DNA from: a virus
Strand: one strand, 5' to 3'
Length of the DNA: 40,161 nt
Virus record (IMG/VR): IMGVR_UViG_3300031251_000058
Span: 1-40,161 of that record
A program made the translations under genes and the position numbers. The notes beneath the pieces are model-generated. The model did not search any database. It had not been told where the DNA came from and worked only from the letters and a program-made list of their open reading frames with translations. Shown in pieces: positions 31,018 to 36,948 of this stretch; the stretch's first letter is position 1, and each line of letters starts with the position of its first letter.

Positions 31018-31759
31018 ATCGCACCGCCGCTTTCGCTGAGGCATCGAGCACCGCCGAGCCCCCGACGTCGCGGATGGTCGCCGAGCCCCAGACGTCGCTG
31101 ATGGTCGCCGAGCCCCCGACGCCGCGGATGGTCGCCGAGCCCCCGACGCCGCGGATGGTCGCCGAGCCCCCGACGCCGCTGATGGTCGCCGAGCCCCAGA
31201 CGTCGCTGATGGTCGCCGAGTCCCTGACGCCGCTGATGGTCGCCGAGTCCCTGACGTCGCTGATGGTCGCCGAGTCCCTGACGCCGCGGATGGTCGCCGA
31301 GCCCCCGACGCCGCGGATGGTCGCCGAGCCCCAGACGTCGCTGATGGTCGCCGAGTCCCTGACGCCGCTGATGGTCGCCGAGTCCTGCACTCGCACGATA
31401 CGACCCGAGCGCACGTCTCTGATCTTGGCCGTCCCGGCGATGATCCAGCAGCCATCCACGATCAGCTCATGCTCGCCGGCGGTCAGGATCATGCGGCTGG
31501 CGCGTGCGTGGAGCGTGGATTCGGCTTGGGCCGCCACATCCTCCCACCACATCGGTAGGGTTGGCTCATCTATGCGCCATTTCCACGTCGAAGCGTCGGC
31601 CCAATCGACGGGCACGAGTTCCACTTTCGCAAAGTGATTGATATGCGCATCGGTATCCGGCAACTGGAAATAGCGCACCAAGTCTGAGTGCGAATCCAAC
31701 ATCGGATGCGTCAAGACATCGCCGTTGCGCACAACTAACGCCGAGAGGAAATTACACAT
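31013..31759 (-). CDS. Nonapeptide-repeat beta-helix protein
   Basis: 248 residues. The first 110 residues form a conserved domain of unknown role: MCNFLSALVVRNGDVLTHPM, LVRYFQLPDTDAHINHFAKV and ASRMILTAGEHELIVDGCWI. Twelve tandem 9-residue units (consensus xSATIxxVx) follow at about 126-233 and should build a right-handed beta-helix stacked on that domain. Only a few columns vary (S/R, G/D, R/W/G). It ends with a short Ala-rich tail. It overlaps the 29-residue ORF upstream by 8 nt. Confidence 0.7.
   Translation of the reverse strand: MCNFLSALVVRNGDVLTHPMLDSHSDLVRYFQLPDTDAHINHFAKVELVPVDWADASTWKWRIDEPTLPMWWEDVAAQAESTLHARASRMILTAGEHELIVDGCWIIAGTAKIRDVRSGRIVRVQDSATISGVRDSATISDVWGSATIRGVGGSATIRGVRDSATISDVRDSATISGVRDSATISDVWGSATISGVGGSATIRGVGGSATIRGVGGSATISDVWGSATIRDVGGSAVLDASAKAAVRS
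31061..31384. repeat. Twelve tandem 27-bp coding repeats
   Basis: The 27-bp unit encodes the nine-residue beta-helix repeat (core gatggtcgccgag on the plus strand). Units differ at only a few positions, giving a high chance of recombination between them and of length change. There are no spacers, so it is not a CRISPR array. Confidence 0.9.
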
Positions 31760-31841
31760 CTACGCCGCTCCGTTCTGCGACCCGCTTAGCACCGTCGCCG
31801 CCAACCGCCGCCGGAAGCGGGGCGATGGAGGCGCGGATCAT
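31752..31841 (-). CDS. 29-residue ORF, duplicated start of the 83-residue gene
   Basis: MIRASIAPLPAAVGGDGAKR opens like the 83-residue protein (MIRASLAPLPVAL), then diverges and stops. The bases upstream of both ATGs also match over about 30 bp. It looks like the leftover 5' end created when the nonapeptide-repeat gene entered this locus. It may be translated through ATGA coupling but is unlikely to have a function. Confidence 0.4.
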   Translation of the reverse strand: MIRASIAPLPAAVGGDGAKRVAERSGVDV

Positions 31842-31843
31842 GA
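31813..31843. repeat. Direct repeat flanking the nonapeptide gene, copy 2
   Basis: Matches 30990-31017 (shared core gaggcgcggatcatga, and agcggggcga to its left). The two copies enclose the beta-helix gene exactly as one cassette. Confidence 0.65.
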
Positions 31844-32083
31844 CTGCGCCTCGGGTTCCGTTACCGGCTGCGCGGCCGGCGTGTCCATCAAGTCGGCGAC
31901 GGACATCAAGGCGTTGGCGAGGGCGCGCGCGTAGTCCTGCGCCACCGCGTCGAAGCCGGGAAGGATCACGGAGATGTCTGGCCCGCACTGGAACGAGACG
32001 AACAGACGGCCATCGCCAATCGGTAGCAGCCGCGTCGTCGGCTCTTCGGTCGAATCGCAATTGACACTGATTGAGGCCATCAC
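31838..32083 (-). CDS. Small hypothetical protein
   Basis: 81 residues ([40 protein letters not shown], then a helix AQDYARALANALMSVADLMD). Beta strands then helix; no family recognised. ATGA with both neighbours. Confidence 0.55.
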   Translation of the reverse strand: MMASISVNCDSTEEPTTRLLPIGDGRLFVSFQCGPDISVILPGFDAVAQDYARALANALMSVADLMDTPAAQPVTEPEAQS

Positions 32084-32361
32084 GCGGCCCCCTTTCCACC
32101 AGCCCGCACCGCCGCCGCCAGCCGCCGCTTGAGCAACGCCTCAGACTCCGCCCGCGAGGATCCAAAGGGCCGATCAAAGGGCACGACCTTAGCGGAACGA
32201 AAGCCTTTCGACGCAGGCAATGACATGGACCGCGCGGGCGTCGGCGGCAGCAGGTCATGCGCTTCGGCTTTCACATCGCGCACAAACTGCTGAGGGGACG
32301 GCTCGATCCAGCAGATCAGCGTGACGATGGCCACGATCAGGAGAATGGCGACGGCGGTCAC
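32080..32361 (-). CDS. Small membrane-anchored protein
   Basis: 93 residues starting at a GTG in a GTGA overlap. One transmembrane segment, [17 protein letters not shown] (about 3-19), follows the start immediately. The rest is polar ([40 protein letters not shown]). It is likely an inner-membrane protein with a cytoplasmic or periplasmic tail. The function is unknown. Early position suggests host takeover or exclusion rather than lysis. Confidence 0.55.
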   Translation of the reverse strand: MTAVAILLIVAIVTLICWIEPSPQQFVRDVKAEAHDLLPPTPARSMSLPASKGFRSAKVVPFDRPFGSSRAESEALLKRRLAAAVRAGGKGAA

Positions 32362-33170
32362 TTCGCACCGCCAAATGCCGCGCGCATCCGACTCAGCCAG
32401 TCGCTCGCCCACTCGTGCGCGAGCTTCGCCGCCTGCGACGTTGCCGGCGTGTCGCCGATCTGAATGCCGAGAAAGAACCGCTCAATCAGGCGCGACGAAT
32501 TCGGCCGCAGGTTCGGCACGTCGGTGTAGAGGCAGCCGCGCGCGTTCGCGATCGTCCCCACGAGACACGCGCACTCGCCCGAATAGGTCGATCCGTTCAC
32601 GCGCCCGGCTTCCAGCGCCGCGATCAGCGCCGGCACTTCAGCCGGTACGGCACTGAGCACGGCCCATAGGTCGTCACGGATCGGCGTCAGGTCGGCGTCC
32701 GTCAAGTTGGCGTCCGTCAGGTCGGCGCGCGTCAGGTCGGCGCCCGTCAGGTCGGCGCCCGTCAGGTCGGCGTCCGTCAGGTTGGCGCGCGTCAGGTCGG
32801 CGCGCGTCAGGTCGGCGTCCGTCAGGTCGGCGCCCGTCAGGTTGGCGCGCGTCAGGTCGGCGCCCGTCAGGTTGGCGTCCGTCAGGTCGGCGCCCGTCAG
32901 GTCGGCGTCCGTCAGGTTGGCGCGCGTCAGGTCGGCGTCCGTCAGGTTGGCGCGCGTCAGGTCGGCGCCCGTCAGGTTGGCGCGCGTCAGGTCGGCGCCC
33001 GTCAGGTTGGCGTCCGTCAGGTCGGCGCCCGTCAGGTTGGCGCGCGCGGCTAACGCCGCATGGAGCGCATCCCTGACTGTTTCTGCTGGGCCTTCCCATA
33101 GCACGGCGCCGGTCCAGCGATGCAGAATGCGGCGGATTGTCACGTTCGGGGTATCCTTGTCGTCAGCCAT
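32358..33170 (-). CDS. Pentapeptide-repeat protein
   Basis: 270 residues. An N-terminal 43-residue part ([20 protein letters not shown]) precedes 24 perfect pentapeptides of the form A(N/D)LT(G/D/R) at residues 44-163, about six turns of a right-handed quadrilateral beta-helix. The C-terminal 107 residues form a separate helical domain with [20 protein letters not shown] and [19 protein letters not shown]. Some pentapeptide proteins mimic DNA and shield gyrase (Qnr, MfpA); whether this one does is unknown. The ribosome site lies in a hairpin loop. Confidence 0.8.
   Translation of the reverse strand: MADDKDTPNVTIRRILHRWTGAVLWEGPAETVRDALHAALAARANLTGADLTDANLTGADLTRANLTGADLTRANLTDADLTRANLTDADLTGADLTDANLTGADLTRANLTGADLTDADLTRADLTRANLTDADLTGADLTGADLTRADLTDANLTDADLTPIRDDLWAVLSAVPAEVPALIAALEAGRVNGSTYSGECACLVGTIANARGCLYTDVPNLRPNSSRLIERFFLGIQIGDTPATSQAAKLAHEWASDWLSRMRAAFGGAK
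32682..33041. repeat. Twenty-four tandem 15-bp coding repeats
   Basis: Units of the type gtcaggtcggcgccc (plus strand) encode the pentapeptides; two columns vary. The unit has no stops in several frames, which makes long spurious ORFs here on both strands. Confidence 0.9.
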
Positions 33171-33175
33171 CGATT

Positions 33176-33194
33176 CGAACGCTCCTATCGTTCG
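33176..33194 (-). promoter_or_regulatory. Hairpin with the ribosome-binding site in its loop
   Basis: On the minus strand CGAACG and CGTTCG pair (6 bp) around ATAGGAG, which holds the likely Shine-Dalgarno sequence of the pentapeptide gene, 11 nt before its ATG. The exposed AGGAG loop may aid or gate translation. Confidence 0.4.
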
Positions 33195-33207
33195 GGTGGT
33201 GGTGCCA

Positions 33208-33241
33208 GGCCGCGTGCTCTTCCCAGCGCGCGGCCGTTTTT
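33208..33241 (+). terminator. Terminator-like hairpin on the plus strand
   Basis: GGCCGCG (33208-33214) and CGCGGCC (33229-33235) form a 7-bp GC stem followed on the plus strand by GTTTTTA. The orientation would stop rightward (antisense) transcription before it enters the regulator region. On the minus strand no T-run follows. Confidence 0.45.
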
Positions 33242-33244
33242 ACT

Positions 33245-33544
33245 TCAGCCTTCGTGCGGGATTGCGCCGTAGACCAACCCCGCCGCTTTCCGGCGTTCCC
33301 AAATCTGGCGACACTCGCGCAGATCTCTGTCGGATGTCGGCCTCGGCGCGTGCCCGTGGACGGCTTCAAATTCCTGCTGCGTGAACTCGTCGTCCAGGGT
33401 CCACACTCGACGGAACGTCTCGATGTAGACGTCCTGAGCCGCATCGGTCCATGGCCGCAACTGAAACGGGTCCATCGAGCGGTGAGCGGCATCCGTAGCC
33501 ATCGCGTACGCAAGCTCCCTGGTTAACGCGAAGCCGCCCGTCAT
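33245..33544 (-). CDS. Hypothetical protein
   Basis: 99 residues from MTGGFALTRELAYAMATDAA (ATGA at 33544; the longer frame adds an unlikely extension). Mostly helical, with FQLRPWTDAAQDVYIETFRR and QQEFEAVHGHAPRPTSDRD. No family is recognised. It belongs to the first early genes after the promoter. Confidence 0.55.
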   Translation of the reverse strand: MTGGFALTRELAYAMATDAAHRSMDPFQLRPWTDAAQDVYIETFRRVWTLDDEFTQQEFEAVHGHAPRPTSDRDLRECRQIWERRKAAGLVYGAIPHEG

Positions 33545-33663
33545 CGGTCCTGCTCCATCGAATTCATGGCCCGCGCAAAGCCCCCGAGCGCCCACGTCAA
33601 CACGCCAAGCGCCAGCAGGAATACAAACACGAAGGCGCCGCCCACCGCCAGGAGAATGTCCAT
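33541..33663 (-). CDS. 40-residue single-pass membrane protein
   Basis: MDILLAVGGAFVFVFLLALG begins a hydrophobic segment that extends to residue 25 (VLTWALGGF), followed by a short polar tail. It is the first gene downstream of promoter block A, and its ATG lies 6 nt after the predicted -10, so the message may be leaderless. ATGA joins it to the next gene. Its membrane role is unknown. Confidence 0.55.
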   Translation of the reverse strand: MDILLAVGGAFVFVFLLALGVLTWALGGFARAMNSMEQDR

Positions 33664-33669
33664 GCGCCT

Positions 33670-33698
33670 ACTGTCTCACAGCCGCGACGGCATGTCAA
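33670..33698 (-). promoter_or_regulatory. Early leftward promoter with operator (block A)
   Basis: TTGACA (33698-33693, minus strand) and GACAGT (33675-33670) with a 17-nt spacer form a sigma70-type promoter, although the -10 is weak. The palindrome CTGTCTCACAG (33671-33681) overlaps the -10. Block B at 33910-33938 has the same layout, so a shared regulator is likely. Confidence 0.6.
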
Positions 33699-33901
33699 GC
33701 GGAAACTTTGGCGCGCCGGATCACAATCTCGCGGGCGAGCCCGAGCGCCTTCAGTAATCGGGCGGAGATGTGGCGGCGGCCATGTCGTACGTCGTTGATG
33801 TAGCTGCGGGAAATGCCGAGAGCGGCGGCGGCGCGGGTTTCGTTGCCGCCATGCTCGGCAATCACACGTTCTAAAAGGGCGAGAACGTCAGGTTCCTTCA
33901 T
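33695..33901 (-). CDS. HTH transcriptional regulator, Cro/Xre-like
   Basis: 68 residues from the ATG at 33901. A helix-turn-helix is seen at about 20-42: GNETRAAAALGISRSYINDV then RHGRRHISARLLKALGL. Regulators with this layout act as repressors in phage immunity circuits. The gene is followed by promoter block A and preceded by block B, each containing CTGTNNCACAG, so it probably represses its own gene and the early operon. It is too short to carry a separate dimerisation or cleavage domain, as in Cro rather than CI. Confidence 0.72.
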   Translation of the reverse strand: MKEPDVLALLERVIAEHGGNETRAAAALGISRSYINDVRHGRRHISARLLKALGLAREIVIRRAKVSA

Positions 33902-33909
33902 GGCCCGAT

Positions 33910-33938
33910 ACTGTCGCACAGGCGCGGCTAGCCGTCAA
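33910..33938 (-). promoter_or_regulatory. Promoter of the HTH gene with operator (block B)
   Basis: TTGACG (33938-33933) and GACAGT (33915-33910), spacer 17 nt, the same as block A. The palindrome CTGTCGCACAG (33911-33921) overlaps the -10. The predicted start lies about at the ATG of the HTH gene (8 nt after the -10). The operator centre at 33916 is also about 41 bp upstream of the divergent gene's ATG. Confidence 0.6.
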
Positions 33939-33944
33939 GTGTGG

Positions 33945-33950
33945 TAGGAT
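33945..33950 (+). promoter_or_regulatory. -10-like TAGGAT for leaderless gene 33957
   Basis: TAGGAT is 6 nt before the ATG at 33957. No matching -35 is seen. The operator of block B is centred near -41, where an activator could stand in for it. Confidence 0.45.
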
Positions 33951-33956
33951 CGGCGC

Positions 33957-34268
33957 ATGGGCACAACTCGCGGCTACATTAAAAAAGAGAAATGGGGCTG
34001 GGGCGTTGGCGCGAAGTATTTCACGCCCGACAAAGACAACGATTGGCTCTATCATGGTCCCTATGCGCGGGTTGAATACGACAAGGACTGGCTACACATC
34101 TGCACCGACGACTATGAAGGCCACGCAATGCTGAACATCGAGGCGCTGCCCTATCTTCGCCGTGCGCTGGCCGCGATTGCAAAAGAACTACGCGACAAAG
34201 AACGGCTGAAGCGCGAGCTGAATAAAACGCGGCGCGATGTCAGAGCTGCCGCAGCGCCGTCAGAATGA
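33957..34268 (+). CDS. Divergent plus-strand gene next to the HTH regulator
   Basis: 103 residues. The first 60 are rich in Trp, Tyr, Lys and Asp (YIKKEKWGWGVGAKYFTPDK, GPYARVEYDKDWLHICTDDY) and look like a small beta-rich domain. A charged helix follows (LRRALAAIAKELRDKERLKR) and ends in a disordered tail. It faces away from the HTH gene and is read from a -10-like site only 6 nt before the ATG. It lies between the two ends of the leftward map, so it may be a moron or the lysogeny-side gene of the switch. No family is recognised. Confidence 0.55.
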   Translation: MGTTRGYIKKEKWGWGVGAKYFTPDKDNDWLYHGPYARVEYDKDWLHICTDDYEGHAMLNIEALPYLRRALAAIAKELRDKERLKRELNKTRRDVRAAAAPSE

Positions 34269-34356
34269 TCTCCACGCTCGGCCAGTGCCCATGCTTCTCT
34301 TGGTACTCCGCCACAAAGTCCACGATCCACTGGACCGTGTAGGCATCCGGCAACAT
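34240..34356 (-). CDS. 38-residue LexA-like winged-helix fragment
   Basis: MLPDAYTVQWIVDFVAEYQE then KHGHWPSVEIILTALRQL. The phrase Y..KHG.WPSVEII resembles the start of LexA-type winged-helix domains, but only the first helices are present. It overlaps the 3' end of the plus-strand gene tail to tail (34240-34268). It follows the 86-residue gene with a 13-bp gap. It could be a truncated regulator or a small independent protein. Confidence 0.4.
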   Translation of the reverse strand: MLPDAYTVQWIVDFVAEYQEKHGHWPSVEIILTALRQL

Positions 34357-34369
34357 CGCGCGGCGCCAG

Positions 34370-34630
34370 TTACTGAGCGGGAGCAGTGGCACCAGAGACG
34401 GCCTTGCTCGCGCTCCACTGCGACCAGATCGTCTGCAGATTCTGATAGTCAGCTGGCAGCGCCGCCATGACCTGCTGTTCCGTCGGCCACGCCTGCGTCA
34501 CGTTGTAATGCGCTTTTGCAATGCCGAGGACGAGCGCAATCAGCGGCGAGAACGGCGCCACGGCCGGGATCATCGCTTCGGCCATCGTCGCGCCCTTCGC
34601 CACATCATCGATCACGGTATTCGCGTCCAT
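34370..34630 (-). CDS. Possible holin-like membrane protein
   Basis: 86 residues starting MDANTVIDDVAKGATMAEAM. One hydrophobic segment, IPAVAPFSPLIALVLGIA (about 21-38), precedes a polar C-terminal helix (TEQQVMAALPADYQNLQTIW). It lies in the lysis region next to a lipoprotein and other short membrane proteins. An antiholin or virion-associated role cannot be excluded. Confidence 0.45.
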   Translation of the reverse strand: MDANTVIDDVAKGATMAEAMIPAVAPFSPLIALVLGIAKAHYNVTQAWPTEQQVMAALPADYQNLQTIWSQWSASKAVSGATAPAQ

Positions 34631-34638
34631 CGGATCTC

Positions 34639-35043
34639 CTACTGCGCGGGCAGCGCGTTGACGGCCGCGGTAATGACCGCGATGGCCGTCGCCAGCGTGC
34701 CGTTGATTTTCGCGTCCGCCGAGAGGCGCGTGAGTAGCGTGTTGTATGCGGTCTGGATGATGCCGATGGTGCCGTTGCCCGCGCCGTAGCTTTGCGCCGC
34801 CGCACCAGCCGTCAGCGCAAAGTCGCGGACGTAGCCGGTATCCACATCGCTTAGATGCTCTTTGCCGCTCGTGGCGTTCAGGTTGATCGCCGTCTGCGAG
34901 AGCGCGGTCAGATCCTTGATGAACTGATCGGCGTTGAAGGCTTTGAGCCCTTGGGCGGAGTAGGTGCCGGCGGGCGGCTGCGGCTGGACCGTCGCACAGG
35001 CGACGGAACACGAGAGACACAGAGCGAGGAGAACAGGCTTCAT
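34639..35043 (-). CDS. Lipoprotein (possible outer-membrane spanin component)
   Basis: 134 residues from MKPVLLALCLSCSVACATVQ, preceded by AGGAAG about 8 nt upstream. A 15-residue hydrophobic signal ends in a lipobox-like SVAC, then PQPPAGTYSAQGLKAFNADQ and a helical body (FIKDLTALSQTAINLNAT, AIAVITAAVNALPAQ). Lipoproteins in lysis regions are often outer-membrane spanins, but this one is longer than typical Rz1. It could instead be a surface-exclusion protein. Confidence 0.55.
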   Translation of the reverse strand: MKPVLLALCLSCSVACATVQPQPPAGTYSAQGLKAFNADQFIKDLTALSQTAINLNATSGKEHLSDVDTGYVRDFALTAGAAAQSYGAGNGTIGIIQTAYNTLLTRLSADAKINGTLATAIAVITAAVNALPAQ

Positions 35044-35058
35044 GACGCTCACTTCCTA

Positions 35059-35064
35059 TAGAAT
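35059..35064 (+). promoter_or_regulatory. -10-like TAGAAT for leaderless gene 35071
   Basis: TAGAAT lies 6 nt before the ATG of the plus-strand gene, within CCTATAGAAT. The same CCT(A/G)TAGAAT phrase precedes the gene at 38364. Confidence 0.45.
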
Positions 35065-35070
35065 AAACAG

Positions 35071-35271
35071 ATGCCGATCTTCAAGCATGACATGATTCAA
35101 ATCGCTGGACAATACGCGAAAAATCCAGTCACGCTAGCCACGACGGAACATCTGCAATACTTCCTGGTGACTGAAGATGTGGATGGCGAGACAATTCCTC
35201 CATCGGCACTGCTGCCGCGTCCTGATCGGCCGCTCGCCATGTCGCTAGTCATCCCTCCTCGCCTCAGTTGA
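35071..35271 (+). CDS. 66-residue plus-strand protein, moron-like
   Basis: The protein starts MPIFKHDMIQIAGQYAKNP and continues with YFLVTEDVDGETIPPSALL, ending in a hydrophobic strand (MSLVIPPRLS). No Shine-Dalgarno sequence is seen. The gene sits between two minus-strand genes and overlaps the next by 8 nt at its 3' end. The codons look coding-like. Its opposite strand here holds no other gene. The family is unknown. Confidence 0.45.
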   Translation: MPIFKHDMIQIAGQYAKNPVTLATTEHLQYFLVTEDVDGETIPPSALLPRPDRPLAMSLVIPPRLS

Positions 35272-35458
35272 TCGGCGTGACTTGGGACCGACCGATGATC
35301 GTGCCGATAGCCGCGATCAGGCCGGTAATGGCGCCTTGCTGCGTCGGCGTCAGCGGATGATTGAAGGCGGCGAGCAGGGCAAAGAGCGCGCCCCATACAG
35401 CTGCACTACCGAGCAGCGACGCGATCAGAGGTTCGGCTTGCCAGAATCGTCTCAGCAT
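35264..35458 (-). CDS. Small membrane protein, holin candidate
   Basis: 64 residues from MLRRFWQAEPLIASLLGSAA (one base after the previous stop). Two hydrophobic segments: LIASLLGSAAVWGALFALLA (about 11-30) and AITGLIAAIGTIIG (about 43-56). Two short helices, a basic N-terminus and location in the lysis region suit a holin. Confidence 0.5.
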   Translation of the reverse strand: MLRRFWQAEPLIASLLGSAAVWGALFALLAAFNHPLTPTQQGAITGLIAAIGTIIGRSQVTPIN

Positions 35459-35459
35459 G

Positions 35460-35591
35460 TCACGGCTCCCGCGTCTCATGACGCCACTTCAGCCAGCAGA
35501 GAAAGTGCATCCGAACCGTCTTCGTCACATCCACCCACGGGCGAATCCAGCGCGTCGGCGTGAGATGGCAGTAGCCGCACGCTTTCACCAT
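35460..35591 (-). CDS. 43-residue cysteine-containing protein
   Basis: MVKACGYCHLTPTRWIRPWV then TKTVRMHFLCWLKWRHETRE, with CGYCH giving a potential metal site. TGATG with the hydrolase-like gene upstream. Small and Trp-rich; the function is unknown. Confidence 0.5.
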   Translation of the reverse strand: MVKACGYCHLTPTRWIRPWVDVTKTVRMHFLCWLKWRHETREP

Positions 35592-36586
35592 CAGCCGACG
35601 TAGGCGTATCCCACGCTTTGCTTGTAGCTCCGATAGTCCGTCACGGTCTGTAAGGCGCAACGATCTCGGCACCACTCGTACAGCCAGTCTTCGATCCCGA
35701 TGGTGTAGCGTGGCCCGCGCGGCGTCGGCACGCTCAGGTAGAAATTGCTCGAGTTCTCGCTGAACGGGGCGCCCGGATCGTCGAAGGGCGGCTGGTCAGG
35801 TGGCCGAATATAAGCCGGCCCCAGCATCCGCGCCCCGACTTGCCAGAGCGTATCGTTGTGGCCGCCGTTGTTGCCCGTGTCGTATTCCGATTGAAAGACG
35901 TCGTATTCGTAGAGGCCGCCGCCGGGCTCGTAGTCCGATTTCCCGCCGCCGAGATGGCAGACGCCTGCCACGAACTCCAACGAGAGCACACCATCGGGCA
36001 GGACGGAGCGGAACAGCGTCCCAAATGCCTGGATCTGCTCGGCCGTCCAGCCATACCACACGCCATCGAAGCCGGGACACCAGCGGATGTAGGGCGCAAT
36101 GTCTCGCCCGAGGCCATCCACGATGCGCGGGAAGTTTTCGATCAACCACTGCGCGCCGTACGTCCAGCCCACCGGATCGTTGTGAATGTAGTTCCCTTGC
36201 GCGTCCTTGATGCTTTCTCCATCGCCCGCGAGGCGCAGATCGATCAGAAAGCCGTTACTGATGGCTTCAATCAGGAGCGCGCGCAGTCCCGAGAGGTTCT
36301 GCGTCCAGTCCATCGGCGTCGACAGCGGCGGCGGAATCCCCGGCTCGAGGTACGCATGGGACGCCATGAACAGCGCCATCGTGTCACCCAGTGCGTGCAT
36401 GGCGGCATAGGCCGACTGCCGATCCGTCGGCGTCAGCACGTCGAGCGGGAATTGGCAATTGATGCGGCCGAACTGCTGCGTTTGGCACTGGAAGCCTTGA
36501 AACGTCAACTGCCCCGTGCAGAGCTGTTGCCGGGTTGGCTTCGTAGGGAGCGACCCGCCGCTCCAGGCCCACCAAGGAAGGCTCAT
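35591..36586 (-). CDS. Glycoside-hydrolase-like (TIM-barrel-type) phage protein
   Basis: 331 residues. After MSLPWWAWSGGSLPTKPTRQ, the chain follows an alternating strand/helix order expected of a TIM barrel: GFLIDLRLAGDGESIKDAQG, NDPVGWTYGAQWLIENFPRI, IRWCPGFDGVWYGWTAEQIQ, LPDGVLSLEFVAGVCHLGGG and FQSEYDTGNNGGHNDTLWQV, then TPRGPRYTIGIEDWLYEW. Conserved acidic residues in DLRLAGDGE, GFDGVWYGW and LSLEF are candidate catalytic or sugar-binding sites. The order recalls a recurring family in metagenomic podoviruses. It may be a depolymerase or a second cell-wall enzyme. There is no signal peptide. Confidence 0.55.
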   Translation of the reverse strand: MSLPWWAWSGGSLPTKPTRQQLCTGQLTFQGFQCQTQQFGRINCQFPLDVLTPTDRQSAYAAMHALGDTMALFMASHAYLEPGIPPPLSTPMDWTQNLSGLRALLIEAISNGFLIDLRLAGDGESIKDAQGNYIHNDPVGWTYGAQWLIENFPRIVDGLGRDIAPYIRWCPGFDGVWYGWTAEQIQAFGTLFRSVLPDGVLSLEFVAGVCHLGGGKSDYEPGGGLYEYDVFQSEYDTGNNGGHNDTLWQVGARMLGPAYIRPPDQPPFDDPGAPFSENSSNFYLSVPTPRGPRYTIGIEDWLYEWCRDRCALQTVTDYRSYKQSVGYAYVG

Positions 36587-36834
36587 TACTTCAACTCGGG
36601 ATACGGCACGAACACCGCAATCAGCGCGTCGACGTTCGTATAGAGCAAGCCGCCCGACAGAATCTGCGCTTTCTCCCAGCGATCCGCCGTGCCTTTCGGC
36701 CGCGTCTGGAACGAGCCATCCGACTGCAAGCTCGCCACCGTGTCTTTCCCGGCCGGGTAGTTCATCGTGACCGTGCCGTCCGGCTGATGGTTCAGCGGGT
36801 TCAGCAACGCCGTACAGACAGGAATTGCGGTCAT
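36586..36834 (-). CDS. Small hypothetical protein
   Basis: 82 residues (MTAIPVCTALLNPLNHQPDG, TVTMNYPAGKDTVASLQSDG, ending AQILSGGLLYTNVDALIAVF). It has a beta-rich pattern and may be part of a small tail or lysis accessory protein. Its stop and the next gene's ATG share TAATG. Confidence 0.5.
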   Translation of the reverse strand: MTAIPVCTALLNPLNHQPDGTVTMNYPAGKDTVASLQSDGSFQTRPKGTADRWEKAQILSGGLLYTNVDALIAVFVPYPELK

Positions 36835-36837
36835 CGG

Positions 36838-36948
36838 TCAGTGTCCTTTCAGGAACAGAAACAGCGGCGCGGCCATCAGCGCAAGCAGCACAAAGCCGAG
36901 GAGCAGCGCCGACGCGGCCAGCAATTCCAAGTCGCGATCCGGCTTCAT
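36838..36948 (-). CDS. 36-residue membrane protein, holin candidate
   Basis: MKPDRDLELLAASALLLGFV then LLALMAAPLFLFLKGH: a charged start, a hydrophobic segment of about 25 residues and a short basic end. ATGA couples it to the endolysin gene directly upstream. The adjacency suggests a holin or pinholin. Confidence 0.55.
   Translation of the reverse strand: MKPDRDLELLAASALLLGFVLLALMAAPLFLFLKGH

Noticed and set aside
31061-31384. CRISPR-like array
   Set aside because: The 27-bp repeats are contiguous coding repeats of a beta-helix protein, with no spacers between them.
32682-33041. Alternate-frame repeats (long ORFs on both strands)
   Set aside because: 15-bp repeats without stops leave several frames open. 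Only the pentapeptide frame has a ribosome site and a sensible N- and C-terminal domain.
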